Below the pieces are notes generated by a model. That model did no database searches and was not told the origin of the DNA. It saw only the letters and a list, made by a program, of their open reading frames with translations. A stretch of 64,000 nt of DNA. Origin: Mycobacterium sp. AT1 (GTDB lineage: Bacteria > Actinomycetota > Actinomycetes > Mycobacteriales > Mycobacteriaceae). Shown here one piece after another: positions 18,221 through 27,381 of the stretch; within the stretch, counting starts at the first letter, position 1; every line of letters starts with the position of its first letter. The stretch covers positions 62,001 through 126,000 of the forward strand of contig NZ_MVOC01000018.1 in NCBI RefSeq assembly GCF_002043095.1. The letters run 5' to 3'. The translations under genes and the position numbers were made by a program.

Positions 18221-19256
18221 GGTCGGCGGCGGGCAGTTCGGTGCCGCCGGGGACCGGTGGCACGCGGGTCGCCCGCACGTAGACCGTGTCGCCCTCCTTC
18301 AGGCCCAACGCCTCGGCGTCGCCGCGGGTGATCTGCGCGGTGAACGACGAATTGTCCGCTGCGCTGGTGAGTTCGACGCGAACCTCGAAGCCCAGCCACA
18401 CGATTCGGTCGATCACGGCGCGGATGACGCCGGTCGAGGAGACGCTTCCGTCTGTCTGTGCCAGGGCCATGTCGGGATTGCGACCCACCCGGATGTCGTG
18501 AGGACGCACCAGCGTGCCGTTCAGCGACGACACGGCACCGAGGAACGACATCACGAACCCGTTGACGGGGCTGTCGTAAACCTCTGTGGGAGTGCCAATC
18601 TGCTCGATGCGACCCTTGTTGAGCACGGCGATGCGGTCCGCCACGTCGAGCGCCTCAGCCTGATCGTGGGTCACCAACACGGTGGTGACGTGCACCTCGT
18701 CGTGCAGCCTGCGCAACCAGGCCCGCAGATCCTCGCGCACCTTGGCGTCCAACGCCCCGAAGGGTTCGTCGAGCAACAGCACCTCGGGGTCGACGGCAAG
18801 GGCGCGGGCCAGCGCCATGCGTTGGCGTTGGCCACCGGAGAGCTGGCTGGGGTAGCGACTCTGGAACCCGGCGAGCCCGACGATCTCGAGGAGGCTGTCG
18901 ACCTTGTCCTTGATCTCTGCCTTCGGCATCTTGCGGATCTTCGGCCCGAACGCCACGTTGTCCCGCACGGTGAGGTGCTTGAACGCCGCATAGTGCTGGA
19001 AGACGAAACCGATCCCCCGCCGCTGCGGCGGCACCCCGGTGACGTCGCGCCCCTTGATGGTGATGGTGCCGGTGTCCGGCTGGTCCAGACCCGCGATCGC
19101 GCGCAGCAGGGTCGACTTCCCAGAACCACTGGGGCCCAGCAGTGCGGTCAACGATCCCTCTGGGACGTCGAAGTCGATGTCGTCGAGGGCGACGAAGTCG
19201 CCGTAGCGCTTGTTGGCGCCGCGCACGGTGATGGCGTTGTGCTGATCGGAACTCAT
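18192..19256 (-). CDS. cysA: Sulfate ABC transporter ATP-binding protein CysA
   Basis: This 354-residue ATPase energises sulfate/thiosulfate import. Walker [10 protein letters not shown] is at 41-49, the ABC signature [15 protein letters not shown] near 135, Walker B VLLLDEP near 158, and the C-terminal third is a TOBE-type regulatory region. The start is ATG 19254-19256 ([13 protein letters not shown]); the frame continues upstream but that sequence is antisense to cysW. It is the last gene of subI-cysT-cysW-cysA, 20 bases after cysW, and matches Rv2397c. Confidence 0.95.
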   Translation of the reverse strand: MSSDQHNAITVRGANKRYGDFVALDDIDFDVPEGSLTALLGPSGSGKSTLLRAIAGLDQPDTGTITIKGRDVTGVPPQRRGIGFVFQHYAAFKHLTVRDNVAFGPKIRKMPKAEIKDKVDSLLEIVGLAGFQSRYPSQLSGGQRQRMALARALAVDPEVLLLDEPFGALDAKVREDLRAWLRRLHDEVHVTTVLVTHDQAEALDVADRIAVLNKGRIEQIGTPTEVYDSPVNGFVMSFLGAVSSLNGTLVRPHDIRVGRNPDMALAQTDGSVSSTGVIRAVIDRIVWLGFEVRVELTSAADNSSFTAQITRGDAEALGLKEGDTVYVRATRVPPVPGGTELPAADLSAAGLPAT

Positions 19257-19276
19257 GGGATCTCCTACCCGAAAGC

Positions 19277-20089
19277 CTATTTCACCGCCCGGGCACGCCG
19301 GGCGTCGAGGACCACTTGAATGATCAGTACGAAGACCGCGACCGTCATCAGCAGCGTCGACACGGCGTAGGCGCCGTACTCCTGCCCACGGCTGTACCGG
19401 TCGGAGACGAGCAGCGTCAGGGTCTGGGAGGTACCGGGGAGGTTGGACGACACCATGATGACGGCGCCGTACTCGCCGAGGGTGCGGGCGACGGTCAGCA
19501 CGATGCCGTATGTCAGACCCCACCTGATCGACGGCAGGGTGATGCGCCAAAACGTCTGCCACCACTGAGAACCCAGCGTGGACGCCGCTTCCTCCTGGTC
19601 GGTGCCGAGCTCGTGCAGGAGAGGTTCGACCTCGCGGATGACGAACGGCAGAGTGACGAAGATGCTGGCGAGGACGATGCCGGGCAGCCCAAAGATGATC
19701 TTGAAGCCGAGGTCGTTCTCGACGAACCCCAACGCACCCCCCGCCCCCCACAGCAGGATCAGGGCGACGCCCACCACCACCGGCGAGACCGCGAACGGCA
19801 GGTCGATGACGGCCTGCAACGCACTCTTGCCGCGAAACCTGTTGCGCGCCAGCACCAGCGCTGTCGGCACTCCGAAGACCACGTTCAGCGGGACCACGAT
19901 CGCGACGACCAGCAACGAGAGCTGCAGCGCCGAGATCGCAGCGGGAGTGCTGATCGAGGCGAAGAAGGTGCCGATCCCCGGGCTGAAGGTGCGCCACAGG
20001 ATCAGCCCGACGGGCACGACCACCAGGATCAGGATGTACGCCAACGCCAGGTAGCGGATGAGATAGCGCACCGGGCGCGACAGGATCAC
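19277..20089 (-). CDS. cysW: Sulfate ABC transporter permease CysW
   Basis: This 270-residue integral membrane permease has six predicted membrane segments. The EAA loop that contacts CysA is visible as [27 protein letters not shown]. It pairs with CysT to form the channel. The GTG start at 20087-20089 overlaps the cysT stop (GTGA); the open frame to 20230 belongs to antisense of cysT. It matches Rv2398c. Confidence 0.94.
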   Translation of the reverse strand: MILSRPVRYLIRYLALAYILILVVVPVGLILWRTFSPGIGTFFASISTPAAISALQLSLLVVAIVVPLNVVFGVPTALVLARNRFRGKSALQAVIDLPFAVSPVVVGVALILLWGAGGALGFVENDLGFKIIFGLPGIVLASIFVTLPFVIREVEPLLHELGTDQEEAASTLGSQWWQTFWRITLPSIRWGLTYGIVLTVARTLGEYGAVIMVSSNLPGTSQTLTLLVSDRYSRGQEYGAYAVSTLLMTVAVFVLIIQVVLDARRARAVK

Positions 20090-20928
20090 GAGGCCAACTC
20101 TTCGCGTTTCGCCGCGCGCGACCCGACGGCCCTCAGCACGAACAACACCACGAACGAGGCAGCGAGCAGCACGATGGAGATTGCCGCGGCCCCCGTGCGG
20201 TCGTCGTTCTCGATGAGGGTGCGGATCCACTGCGACGACACCTCGGTCTCGCCGGGGATCGCGCCACCGATGAGCACCACCGATCCAAATTCACCGATCG
20301 CCCGGGAGAAGGCCAGGCCAGCACCCGACAGCAGCGACGGCAGCAGGGCGGGGAGGATCACTCGGACGAAGATCGTCCAATTGTTGGCACCGAGCGATGC
20401 CGCTGCCTCCTCCACTTCGCGGTCGAGCTCCAGCAGGACGGGTTGGACGGAGCGGACCACGAACGGCAGCGTGACGAAGAGCAGTGCGATGCCGATGCCC
20501 CATCTGGTCTGCTGCAGGTGCAGTCCGACGGGGCTGTTCGGGCCATACAGGGCCAGCATGACGAGGCTCGCCACGATGGTCGGCAACGCGAACGGCAGGT
20601 CGATTATCGCGTCGACCAACCGCTTCCCGGGAAAGTCGTCGCGCGTCAGCACCCAGGCGACCAGCAAACCGAAGACCAGGTTCACCGCGGTGACGCCGAC
20701 CGACACCGACAACGTCACCTTGTAGGACTCCAGCGCAGCGTTGGACGTCGCCGCGTCCACGAAGGCCGACCACCCTCCGCCCACCGCCTGCCAGAGGATC
20801 GCGGCCAGCGGCAAAAGGACGATGACGCTGAGCCACAGCGTCGCTGCCCCAACGCGCAGCGACGTCGTGCCCCTGGCCCGACGCAGACGACCCGGGGCCG
20901 CGGGAGTCGGCGCGAGCCCAGCCGTCAT
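20086..20928 (-). CDS. cysT: Sulfate ABC transporter permease CysT
   Basis: This 280-residue permease is the partner of CysW. The first membrane segment is at about 29-50 ([19 protein letters not shown]), and the cytoplasmic EAA loop reads [30 protein letters not shown] 20926-20928 overlaps the subI stop (ATGA), giving tight coupling to the binding protein. It matches Rv2399c. Confidence 0.94.
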   Translation of the reverse strand: MTAGLAPTPAAPGRLRRARGTTSLRVGAATLWLSVIVLLPLAAILWQAVGGGWSAFVDAATSNAALESYKVTLSVSVGVTAVNLVFGLLVAWVLTRDDFPGKRLVDAIIDLPFALPTIVASLVMLALYGPNSPVGLHLQQTRWGIGIALLFVTLPFVVRSVQPVLLELDREVEEAAASLGANNWTIFVRVILPALLPSLLSGAGLAFSRAIGEFGSVVLIGGAIPGETEVSSQWIRTLIENDDRTGAAAISIVLLAASFVVLFVLRAVGSRAAKREELAS

Positions 20929-21965
20929 CCGGTCGCCTGCTTGTAGATCTTGGTGATGGTGCCGTTGTCCTTGTCGAACAGCGCGGGATCGACCGTGGAC
21001 CAACCACCCAGGTCGGCGATGGTCCACAGCTTCTGCGGGGCCGGGAAGTCGGCGGTGAACTCGGCGGCAACGGCCGGATCGACCGGGCGGAAACCGGCCT
21101 GCGCCCAAAGCTTCTGAGCTTCCGGGGTGTAGAGGTAGTTGTTCAGAGCGGTGGCCTGCTCGACGTGCTGTGACGTCGTCACGACCGCAACCGGGTTCTC
21201 GATCTTGAAGGTCTGCGGCGGGGTGACGTGCTCGACCGGCTTGCCCTGGCGCTCGACGTTGATGGCCTCGTCCTCATAGGCCAGCAGCACGTCGCCGCTG
21301 CCCTGAATGAAGAGGTCGGTGGCCTCGCGACCCGAGCCGGGACGTGCCTTCACGTGCTCGGTCACCAGCTTGTTGACGAAGTCGAGACCGGCCTGCGGGT
21401 TCTGGCCACCATTGCTGGCGAATGCGTACGGCGCCAACAGGTTCCACTTGGCCGAACCGGAGCTCAGCGGGCTGGGGGTGACGACCTCGACGCCGGGCTT
21501 CAGTAAGTCGTTCCAGTCCTTGATGCCCTTCGGGTTGCCCTTGCGGACGAGGAAGGTCACCACGGAGCCGAAGGGAATGCCCTTGGTAGCACTCGTGTTC
21601 CAGTCCTTGGCCACCTTGTCGGCCTTGACCAACCGGGTGACGTCGGGTTCGACGGAGAAGTTGACGATGTCGGCAGGCTTCCCGTCGACGACGCCCCGCG
21701 ACTGATCGCCGGAGGCGCCGTAGGACGCGGTGACCGCGACGCCCTTGCCCTCCGGCGTGGCCGCGAAGGCGGGGATGACCTTGCTCCAGCCTGGTTCCGG
21801 TACGGCGTAGGCGACCAGTGTCAGCGTCGTGTCCGCGGCGGGACCTGCGGAGTCGCCGACGACGTCGCTCGCGCCCCCACCGCACGCGGCGAGCAGGGAG
21901 GCCGTGACTGCGAGGGCGCCGGCAGCGGTCAGCGACCGAATCGACTTCGGGGTGAACACGGGCAT
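20925..21965 (-). CDS. subI: Sulfate-binding lipoprotein SubI
   Basis: This 346-residue periplasmic-type solute-binding lipoprotein captures sulfate for CysTWA. The lipobox LLAAC places the acylated Cys at residue 28. The fold motifs for sulfate binding are visible (VTASYGASGDQSRGVVDG, PSPLSSGSAKWNLLAPYA, GSGDVLLAYEDEA). ATG 21963-21965 is preferred, with GAAAGG upstream; an in-frame start at 22013 would add residues before the signal peptide. It is the first structural gene of the operon and is preceded by a Cys-containing leader ORF at 22090-22182. Confidence 0.94.
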   Translation of the reverse strand: MPVFTPKSIRSLTAAGALAVTASLLAACGGGASDVVGDSAGPAADTTLTLVAYAVPEPGWSKVIPAFAATPEGKGVAVTASYGASGDQSRGVVDGKPADIVNFSVEPDVTRLVKADKVAKDWNTSATKGIPFGSVVTFLVRKGNPKGIKDWNDLLKPGVEVVTPSPLSSGSAKWNLLAPYAFASNGGQNPQAGLDFVNKLVTEHVKARPGSGREATDLFIQGSGDVLLAYEDEAINVERQGKPVEHVTPPQTFKIENPVAVVTTSQHVEQATALNNYLYTPEAQKLWAQAGFRPVDPAVAAEFTADFPAPQKLWTIADLGGWSTVDPALFDKDNGTITKIYKQATG

Positions 21966-22089
21966 GAAGTGGGGCCTTTCATCGGGCGACTCATGGGTTC
22001 CGGTAACCGCCACGACGGAAAGAAGACGTATCAGTGCTCAGGCATGAAGACTGCCGCGACCGACACCAAACCGCGCAACGGAATGGGGG

Positions 22090-22182
22090 TCAGCGACAAC
22101 AGTGCACATCGGCGACAGCGCAGTTGCCCACGGCGATGAGGGCCAGGACATGGCCGTCGTCGCTGCTGGACAGTGCGTGCAT
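22090..22182 (-). CDS. Cysteine-rich leader ORF upstream of subI (attenuator)
   Basis: This 30-codon ORF ends ADVHCCR with Cys at 28 and 29 just before TGA, and another Cys at 21. TACGCT lies at -13 to -8 from the ATG (22190-22195), so the mRNA likely begins at the start codon. This is the known mycobacterial pattern of leaderless cysteine-sensing short ORFs placed before sulfur operons. The 124 bases between its stop and the subI ATG leave room for a regulatory fold. Two tandem Cys codons is a weaker tract than in the sirA leader. The role is inferred. Confidence 0.65.
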   Translation of the reverse strand: MHALSSSDDGHVLALIAVGNCAVADVHCCR

Positions 22183-22189
22183 GGCGCGA

Positions 22190-22195
22190 AGCGTA
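22190..22195 (-). promoter_or_regulatory. -10 hexamer for the subI operon leader
   Basis: TACGCT on the minus strand ends 7 bases before the ATG at 22182, matching TANNNT at leaderless spacing. Confidence 0.55.
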
Positions 22196-22216
22196 ACAGA
22201 CCCGATAAACGTGCCG

Positions 22217-22303
22217 TTACCTGGCGAACAGCCACATCACGACGACGAGGGCCAGCAGCGCCACCAGCACCAATGTGACCCTCGAGCGAGGCATCCCGGT
22301 CAT
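22217..22303 (-). CDS. 28-residue membrane microprotein
   Basis: The peptide starts MTGMPRSRVT and ends in a hydrophobic helix, LVLVALLALVVVMWLFAR, so it is a single-pass membrane peptide with a basic N-terminus inside. Its ATG overlaps the stop of the 67-residue membrane protein gene upstream (ATGA at 22300-22303), which supports real translation. The function is unknown; it may be a partner of that protein. Confidence 0.5.
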   Translation of the reverse strand: MTGMPRSRVTLVLVALLALVVVMWLFAR

Positions 22304-22503
22304 GACGGATCCTCGTCGGCGTGCTTGGCGCGCTGCAACAAACGGATGCCGTTGCCCAGCGCTCCGTCGAGCAACACGGCCACCGAATATGCCAACACCA
22401 GCACCACGGGCATCACCACCACCGTCTGTGCCACGAAACCGAGACCGGAAAGCCACAGTTCGACCCCGTCCCACCAACTCAGGATGCCCGTCATCGAGTC
22501 CAC
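22300..22503 (-). CDS. Small membrane protein (about 67 residues)
   Basis: A central hydrophobic stretch (about 23-45, VAQTVVVMPVVLVLAYSVAV) and a shorter amphipathic N-terminal segment rich in Trp (ILSWWDGVELWL) suggest one or two membrane passes. Either the first ATG (22503) or the one at 22494 could be used. It resembles the small gene Rv2401A near trehalase in M. tuberculosis by position and size. It is divergent from the FAD monooxygenase gene and upstream of the 28-residue peptide. Confidence 0.6.
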   Translation of the reverse strand: MDSMTGILSWWDGVELWLSGLGFVAQTVVVMPVVLVLAYSVAVLLDGALGNGIRLLQRAKHADEDPS

Positions 22504-22505
22504 CC

Positions 22506-22511
22506 TACGAT
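22506..22511 (+). promoter_or_regulatory. -10 hexamer for leaderless monooxygenase mRNA
   Basis: TACGAT ends 6 bases before GTG 22518. AAGGAG touches the start codon and is too close to serve as a Shine-Dalgarno sequence, so leaderless initiation is the better reading. Confidence 0.45.
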
Positions 22512-22517
22512 CAAGGA

Positions 22518-23756
22518 GTGAATGGACCCCATTCCACGACCTGTGTCATCGCCGGCGGCGGTCCGGCCGGCATGATGCTGGGCCTGTTGTTGGCCCGCGG
22601 CGGCGTCGACGTCACGGTCATGGAGAAGCATGCCGACTTCCTTCGCGACTTCCGCGGCGACACCGTGCATGCGAGCACGTTGCGGCTGCTGGACGACCTC
22701 GGGTTGGGCGGCGACTTCCAGAAACTCACTCATCGGGTGATCGAGAGCATCGGCATGTCGGTGCAAGGCGTGCCGGTCGACATCGATCTGCGCCGCATCC
22801 CGGGATCGCACAAGCACATCGCGCTGGTGCCGCAGTGGGACTTCCTCGAACTGCTGGCGACCGCAGCGCAGAAGGAACCGTCGTTTCGGCTGCTCCGCAG
22901 CACCGAGGTGCTCGAACCCCTCCGTGAGAGCGGAGTCGGCGTGGTCGGCGTCCGCTACCGCGGCCCGGACGGGCAGATCGGCGAGATGCGGGCCGACCTG
23001 ACGGTGGCGTGCGACGGCCGGGGCTCGGCGCTTCGTACGGCAATGGGATTGCGCCCCAAGACCTTCGGCACACCGATGGACGTGTGGTGGTTCCGGCTGC
23101 CGCGCACCGCGGGCGACCCGCCCGGGCTGGAGGGCGTGCTGACGTCGGGCCACGCGATGATCGTCATCGACCGTGGTGACTACTACCAGTGCGCCTACAT
23201 CATCCCGAAGGGCGCCGACTCGCAGTTGCGCGCCGAGGGCATCGAGTCGCTGCAGCGCACGGTTGCCGGGTTGGTGCCCGCGCTGGCGGATCGCGTCGGC
23301 GAGCTGACGTCCTTCGACGACGTCAAACTGCTCGACGTCCAGCTCAACCGGCTGCGACGGTGGTACTCCGACGGCCTGCTGCTGATCGGCGACGCGGCCC
23401 ATGCGATGTCGCCGGTCGGCGGCGTCGGCATCAACTTGGCGGTGGCAGACGCGGTCGCGGCGGCGCGCGCGCTGGCCGTGCCGCTGCGCACGGGCCGCGT
23501 CCCCACCAGGGATCTGGCTCGCATCCAGGCCAGGCGATGGGTTCCGACGGCACTCATCCAAGGCATGCAGCGGGTGATCCACGCGCGGGTCATCGCGGCG
23601 GCGGTTTCCGGCAGCGGCCCGGCAGCGCCACCCCTGGCAGTCCGCGTCGTCAGCCGCGTCCCGTTCCTACGCAGTGTGGCGGGATATGCCGTGGCGATTG
23701 GGCCGCTTCCCGAGCGGGCGCCCGCCTATGCCAGGCGGCCGGAGCCGCACGAGTAG
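22518..23756 (+). CDS. FAD-dependent monooxygenase (PHBH-like)
   Basis: This 412-residue flavoprotein has the Rossmann GGGPAG at 13-18, the DG motif (TVACDGRGSALR) that marks FAD- and NADPH-using aromatic hydroxylases, and the second FAD contact GDAAHAMSPVGGVGINLAVADA. It probably hydroxylates an aromatic or polyketide-like substrate, which cannot be named from sequence. The GTG start at 22518 fits a leaderless promoter. The neighbours (small membrane proteins, trehalase) do not indicate a pathway. No transport or ring-cleavage gene is nearby. Confidence 0.85.
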   Translation: MNGPHSTTCVIAGGGPAGMMLGLLLARGGVDVTVMEKHADFLRDFRGDTVHASTLRLLDDLGLGGDFQKLTHRVIESIGMSVQGVPVDIDLRRIPGSHKHIALVPQWDFLELLATAAQKEPSFRLLRSTEVLEPLRESGVGVVGVRYRGPDGQIGEMRADLTVACDGRGSALRTAMGLRPKTFGTPMDVWWFRLPRTAGDPPGLEGVLTSGHAMIVIDRGDYYQCAYIIPKGADSQLRAEGIESLQRTVAGLVPALADRVGELTSFDDVKLLDVQLNRLRRWYSDGLLLIGDAAHAMSPVGGVGINLAVADAVAAARALAVPLRTGRVPTRDLARIQARRWVPTALIQGMQRVIHARVIAAAVSGSGPAAPPLAVRVVSRVPFLRSVAGYAVAIGPLPERAPAYARRPEPHE

Positions 23757-23789
23757 ACGCCGAAGGCCCGGTCAGTCGATGATGTCGGG

Positions 23790-25805
23790 ATGGTTCTGCA
23801 GCAAGCTGGGTCCAGCGACGCTTCCTCGGATGAATTCGACCACGTGCCGGAGGCTCCGTACACGGTCACCGCGCCCGTGCCGTATGCCCCCGGCGGGCCG
23901 CTGCGCAACCCGTTTCCGCCGATCGCGGACTACAGCTTCCTGTCCGACTGCGAGAACACCTGCCTGATCTCGTCGGCCGGTTCGGTCGAGTGGTTGTGCG
24001 TTCCGCGCCCGGATTCGCCGAGCGTGTTCGGCGCGATCCTGGACCGCGGGGCGGGCCACTTCCGGCTGGCGCCATACGGGGTGACGGTGCCGTCGGCCCG
24101 CCGTTACCTGCCGGGCAGCCTGATCATGGAGACGACGTGGCAGACGCACACGGGCTGGTTGATCGTGCGCGATGCCCTGGTGATGGGACCGTGGCACGAC
24201 CTGGACACCCGCTCGCGGACGCACCGCCGCACCCCGATGGACTGGGACGCCGAGCACATCCTGCTGCGCACCGTGCGCTGCGTCAGCGGCGTGGTGGAGC
24301 TGGTGATGAGCTGCGAGCCGGCCTTCGACTACAACCGCGAGCCGGCGACGTGGGAGTACTCGGCACAGGCCTACGGCGAGGCGATCGCCCGCTCGAGCAA
24401 GAACCCGGAAGCGCACCCGACGCTGCGGTTGACCACCAACCTGCGGATCGGCCTCGAAGGCCACGAGGCGCGGGCGCGGACCCGACTCACCGAGGGCGAC
24501 AACGTCTTCGTCGCGTTGAGCTGGTCCGGCCACCCGGCGCCGCAGACGTTCGAAGAGGCGTCGGACAAGATGTGGAAGACCAGCGAGTCGTGGCGGCAGT
24601 GGATCAACATCGGTGACTTCCCCGACCACCCGTGGCGGTCCTACCTTCAGCGCAGCGCGTTGACGCTGAAGGGGCTCACCTACTCCCCCACCGGCGCGCT
24701 GCTGGCGGCCAGCACCACGTCGTTGCCGGAAACCCCTCAGGGCGAACGCAATTGGGACTACCGCTACTCCTGGATCCGGGACTCGACGTTCGCGCTCTGG
24801 GGTTTGTACACACTCGGTCTCGACCGCGAAGCCGACGACTTCTTCTCGTTCATCGCCGACGTGTCGGGCGCCAACAACGGCGAGCGTCATCCACTGCAGG
24901 TGATGTACGGCGTCGGTGGCGAGCGCAGTCTCGTCGAGGAGGAGCTGCACCACCTGTCGGGCTACGACAACTCCCGGCCGGTGCGCATCGGCAACGGGGC
25001 CTACGACCAGATGCAGCACGACATTTGGGGTTCGATGCTGGACTCGGTGTACCTGCACGCCAAGTCGCGCGAGCAGATTCCCGAGACGCTGTGGCCGGTG
25101 CTCAAGCTTCAGGTCGAGGAGGCCATCAAGCATTGGCGTGAGCCCGACCGCGGCATCTGGGAGGTTCGCGGCGAGCCGCAGCACTTCACCTCGAGCAAGG
25201 TGATGTGTTGGGTGGCTTTGGACCGCGGCTCCAAGCTGGCGGATCTGCAGGGCGAGAAGAGTTATGCCCAACAGTGGCGGGTGATCGCCGAGGAGATCAA
25301 GGCCGACATCCTGGCCCACGGCGTTGACCACCGTGGCGCGCTCACGCAGCGCTATGGGCACGACGCGCTGGATGCGTCGCTGTTGCTGGTGCCGTTGGTG
25401 CGGTTCCTGCCGTCCGACGACCCTCGGGTGCGGGCCACGGTGCTGGCCATCGCCGACGAGCTCACCGAGGACGGCCTCGTCCTGCGCTACCGCACCGAGG
25501 AGACCGACGACGGTCTCTCCGGCGAGGAGGGCTCGTTCACGATCTGCTCGTTCTGGCTGGTGTCGGCGTTGGTGGAGATCGGCGAGATCAGCCGGGCGAA
25601 GCACCTGTGTGAACGGCTGCTGTCGTTCGCCAGCTCGCTGCATCTCTACGCCGAGGAGATCGAGCCGCGGACCGGACGCCACCTCGGTAACTTCCCGCAG
25701 GCGTTCACTCACTTGGCGTTGATCAACGCCGTGGTGCACGTGATTCGCGCCGAGGAGGAAGCCGACAGCACCGGGGTGTTCCAGCCCGCCAACGCCCCGA
25801 TGTGA
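23790..25805 (+). CDS. GH15 trehalase
   Basis: This 671-residue glycoside hydrolase family 15 protein closely resembles the mycobacterial trehalase at the Rv2402 position. It hydrolyses trehalose to two glucose molecules. The N-terminal beta-sandwich begins FPPIADYSFLSDCENTCLIS. The (alpha/alpha)6 barrel carries NWDYRYSWIRDSTFALWGLYTLG and, near the end, AEEIEPRTGRHLGNFPQAFTH, which holds the second catalytic acid region. It is cytoplasmic, with no signal peptide. Trehalose is abundant in mycobacteria and part of glycolipids, so this enzyme turns over the free pool. Confidence 0.9.
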   Translation: MVLQQAGSSDASSDEFDHVPEAPYTVTAPVPYAPGGPLRNPFPPIADYSFLSDCENTCLISSAGSVEWLCVPRPDSPSVFGAILDRGAGHFRLAPYGVTVPSARRYLPGSLIMETTWQTHTGWLIVRDALVMGPWHDLDTRSRTHRRTPMDWDAEHILLRTVRCVSGVVELVMSCEPAFDYNREPATWEYSAQAYGEAIARSSKNPEAHPTLRLTTNLRIGLEGHEARARTRLTEGDNVFVALSWSGHPAPQTFEEASDKMWKTSESWRQWINIGDFPDHPWRSYLQRSALTLKGLTYSPTGALLAASTTSLPETPQGERNWDYRYSWIRDSTFALWGLYTLGLDREADDFFSFIADVSGANNGERHPLQVMYGVGGERSLVEEELHHLSGYDNSRPVRIGNGAYDQMQHDIWGSMLDSVYLHAKSREQIPETLWPVLKLQVEEAIKHWREPDRGIWEVRGEPQHFTSSKVMCWVALDRGSKLADLQGEKSYAQQWRVIAEEIKADILAHGVDHRGALTQRYGHDALDASLLLVPLVRFLPSDDPRVRATVLAIADELTEDGLVLRYRTEETDDGLSGEEGSFTICSFWLVSALVEIGEISRAKHLCERLLSFASSLHLYAEEIEPRTGRHLGNFPQAFTHLALINAVVHVIRAEEEADSTGVFQPANAPM

Positions 25806-25906
25806 CCTGAGTCAGGCGACGAGCGGCCGGCCGAGGGGCAGCGCGCGTCCCCCGGGGTCCCTCATCTCAGAAGTTCCGATGGTTGCGATCAGTCGGAAGT
25901 AATCCG

Positions 25907-27319
25907 CTAGAAGGGTGGCGGATCGTGGGACGCAGGGAGCGCGTCGGGGATGCCTCGCCGGGTGCGCGATTCGTGGTTGTGTCGGCGTTCTGCGGTGATC
26001 GCTCGGGCGCGGTCCTGGTCGCGCGAGCGGCGACGCCGCGGCATCATTGCGCCACGGTCACCGCACGTACGGCCCTCGCGTGCATCGAGGATGAGCGGCC
26101 CGGTTGGGACGCATAGTGACGGGAGGAGCAGCGCACTGCCCGGGGTGGTGACGTACCGCTGACCGCTCGGCGAAGTCCAGATCAGCGTCCCGTCGGTGAG
26201 TTGTTCGTCATCCCAGCCCCAGAACGTCTTGACGAGGTGATGGGTACGGCACTTACACGACAAGTTCGACGCGTGCGTGGGCCCGCCCTCGGCATACGGG
26301 ACGACGTGGTCGACGTCGCACTTGGAGGCGGGGACGGAGCACCCTGGGAAGCGGCACGTCATGTCCCGGCATCGGACGAAGTCCGCCAACGACTGCGACG
26401 GGACGTAACCCGCCTCAGGCGGCGCGTCGCGCGGATGTACCAGCGGCCGCAGCCGGGCGGCCATTTTGAGTTCCGCGATCAGCTCCGGCGAGACGAGACC
26501 CTCGTAGCCAAGCATGGCCCCTGGAGCGGTGCCGGTTCCCGCGACGGTCGCCGCCTCGGCAACGACGTGGATGACCACCGCGCTGGCTGCGCGGCCCCCA
26601 GCCGGGCACTGCACCTGCCCGCACAGACAGCTCAGCCGGTCGCTGCCCGCGGCCATCGCACCGAACGCGTCCGCGCGCCGTTGAGCCACCGTGCGCGGGT
26701 CGGCATCACAGACTGTGCCTGCCAGCGCGGTGAGCCGCTCGTCGACGGCGTGTCCGTCGGGCGCGTGCACCGTGGCATTGATTTCGGCCAATCCGTTGTC
26801 GACGTCGCCGACGAACACCTCCCGCCCGGCGACCCGATCACGGCGTCGCCGGACCGCATCCGCGTCCCGTCGAGCTACGAATCGGTCTATGCGTGCGGAC
26901 AATTGGCTGCGGTTCAACGACCCCCAACGTGGTGCAGCCAAGGCCAAATCGCGATCGACGGCGGCCAGCACGTCGTCGTCGACGATCAACCCGGTACGGA
27001 AGACACAGGCGCGAAAGGTGGCCTCGTCGATGTCGCCAGCGATCAAGGCCCGACCCAGGAGCGGCAGTTGTTCGCGCATGGCCCGGGCATAACGCATGTG
27101 ACTTGCCGCCAGGCCCTGACTGATCGACAGCGCCGCCGCGATCTCGGCGACGACCGCGGCCTCTGCGTCGACGGCCCAATCCGCAGTCTCCGCGAACTGG
27201 ACGCGCCGTTGAGCGAAGAGCTCGCCAATCGCGCTGAGACGCTCCCCCGCCGCGCACGCTTCGGCCCGCGCCGCGGAGCAGATCCGCTGCAGCAACGCCG
27301 ACACGCCCCGTTCGCTCAT
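25907..27319 (-). CDS. DUF222/HNH endonuclease-like protein (13E12 repeat family)
   Basis: This 470-residue protein has an N-terminal DUF222 helical region (about 10-300) and a C-terminal HNH domain: CRFPGCSVPASKCDVDHVVPY, then ASNLSCKCRTHHLVKTF. Cys pairs probably bind zinc. Family members are numerous in mycobacteria, many within REP13E12 repeats; no flanking repeat is visible here. A perfect TACAAT -10 lies 7 bases before the ATG, so the mRNA is likely leaderless. The role is unknown; nuclease activity is predicted only from HNH residues. Confidence 0.85.
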   Translation of the reverse strand: MSERGVSALLQRICSAARAEACAAGERLSAIGELFAQRRVQFAETADWAVDAEAAVVAEIAAALSISQGLAASHMRYARAMREQLPLLGRALIAGDIDEATFRACVFRTGLIVDDDVLAAVDRDLALAAPRWGSLNRSQLSARIDRFVARRDADAVRRRRDRVAGREVFVGDVDNGLAEINATVHAPDGHAVDERLTALAGTVCDADPRTVAQRRADAFGAMAAGSDRLSCLCGQVQCPAGGRAASAVVIHVVAEAATVAGTGTAPGAMLGYEGLVSPELIAELKMAARLRPLVHPRDAPPEAGYVPSQSLADFVRCRDMTCRFPGCSVPASKCDVDHVVPYAEGGPTHASNLSCKCRTHHLVKTFWGWDDEQLTDGTLIWTSPSGQRYVTTPGSALLLPSLCVPTGPLILDAREGRTCGDRGAMMPRRRRSRDQDRARAITAERRHNHESRTRRGIPDALPASHDPPPF

Positions 27320-27326
27320 GTGTTCG

Positions 27327-27332
27327 ATTGTA
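27327..27332 (-). promoter_or_regulatory. -10 hexamer TACAAT for the HNH gene
   Basis: TACAAT on the minus strand ends 7 bases before the ATG at 27319. It is one base from the sigma-A optimum TATAAT and sits at leaderless spacing. Confidence 0.55.
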
Positions 27333-27381
27333 GATGTGGGGTCCGACGCGCGGTCCGCGTCATCAGGGTGATGATCGTCAG

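Noticed and set aside
23772-25739. 655-codon open frame on the minus strand across the trehalase gene
   Set aside because: It mirrors a conserved GH15 enzyme; composition is dominated by Arg, Val, Gly and Gln with no family features.
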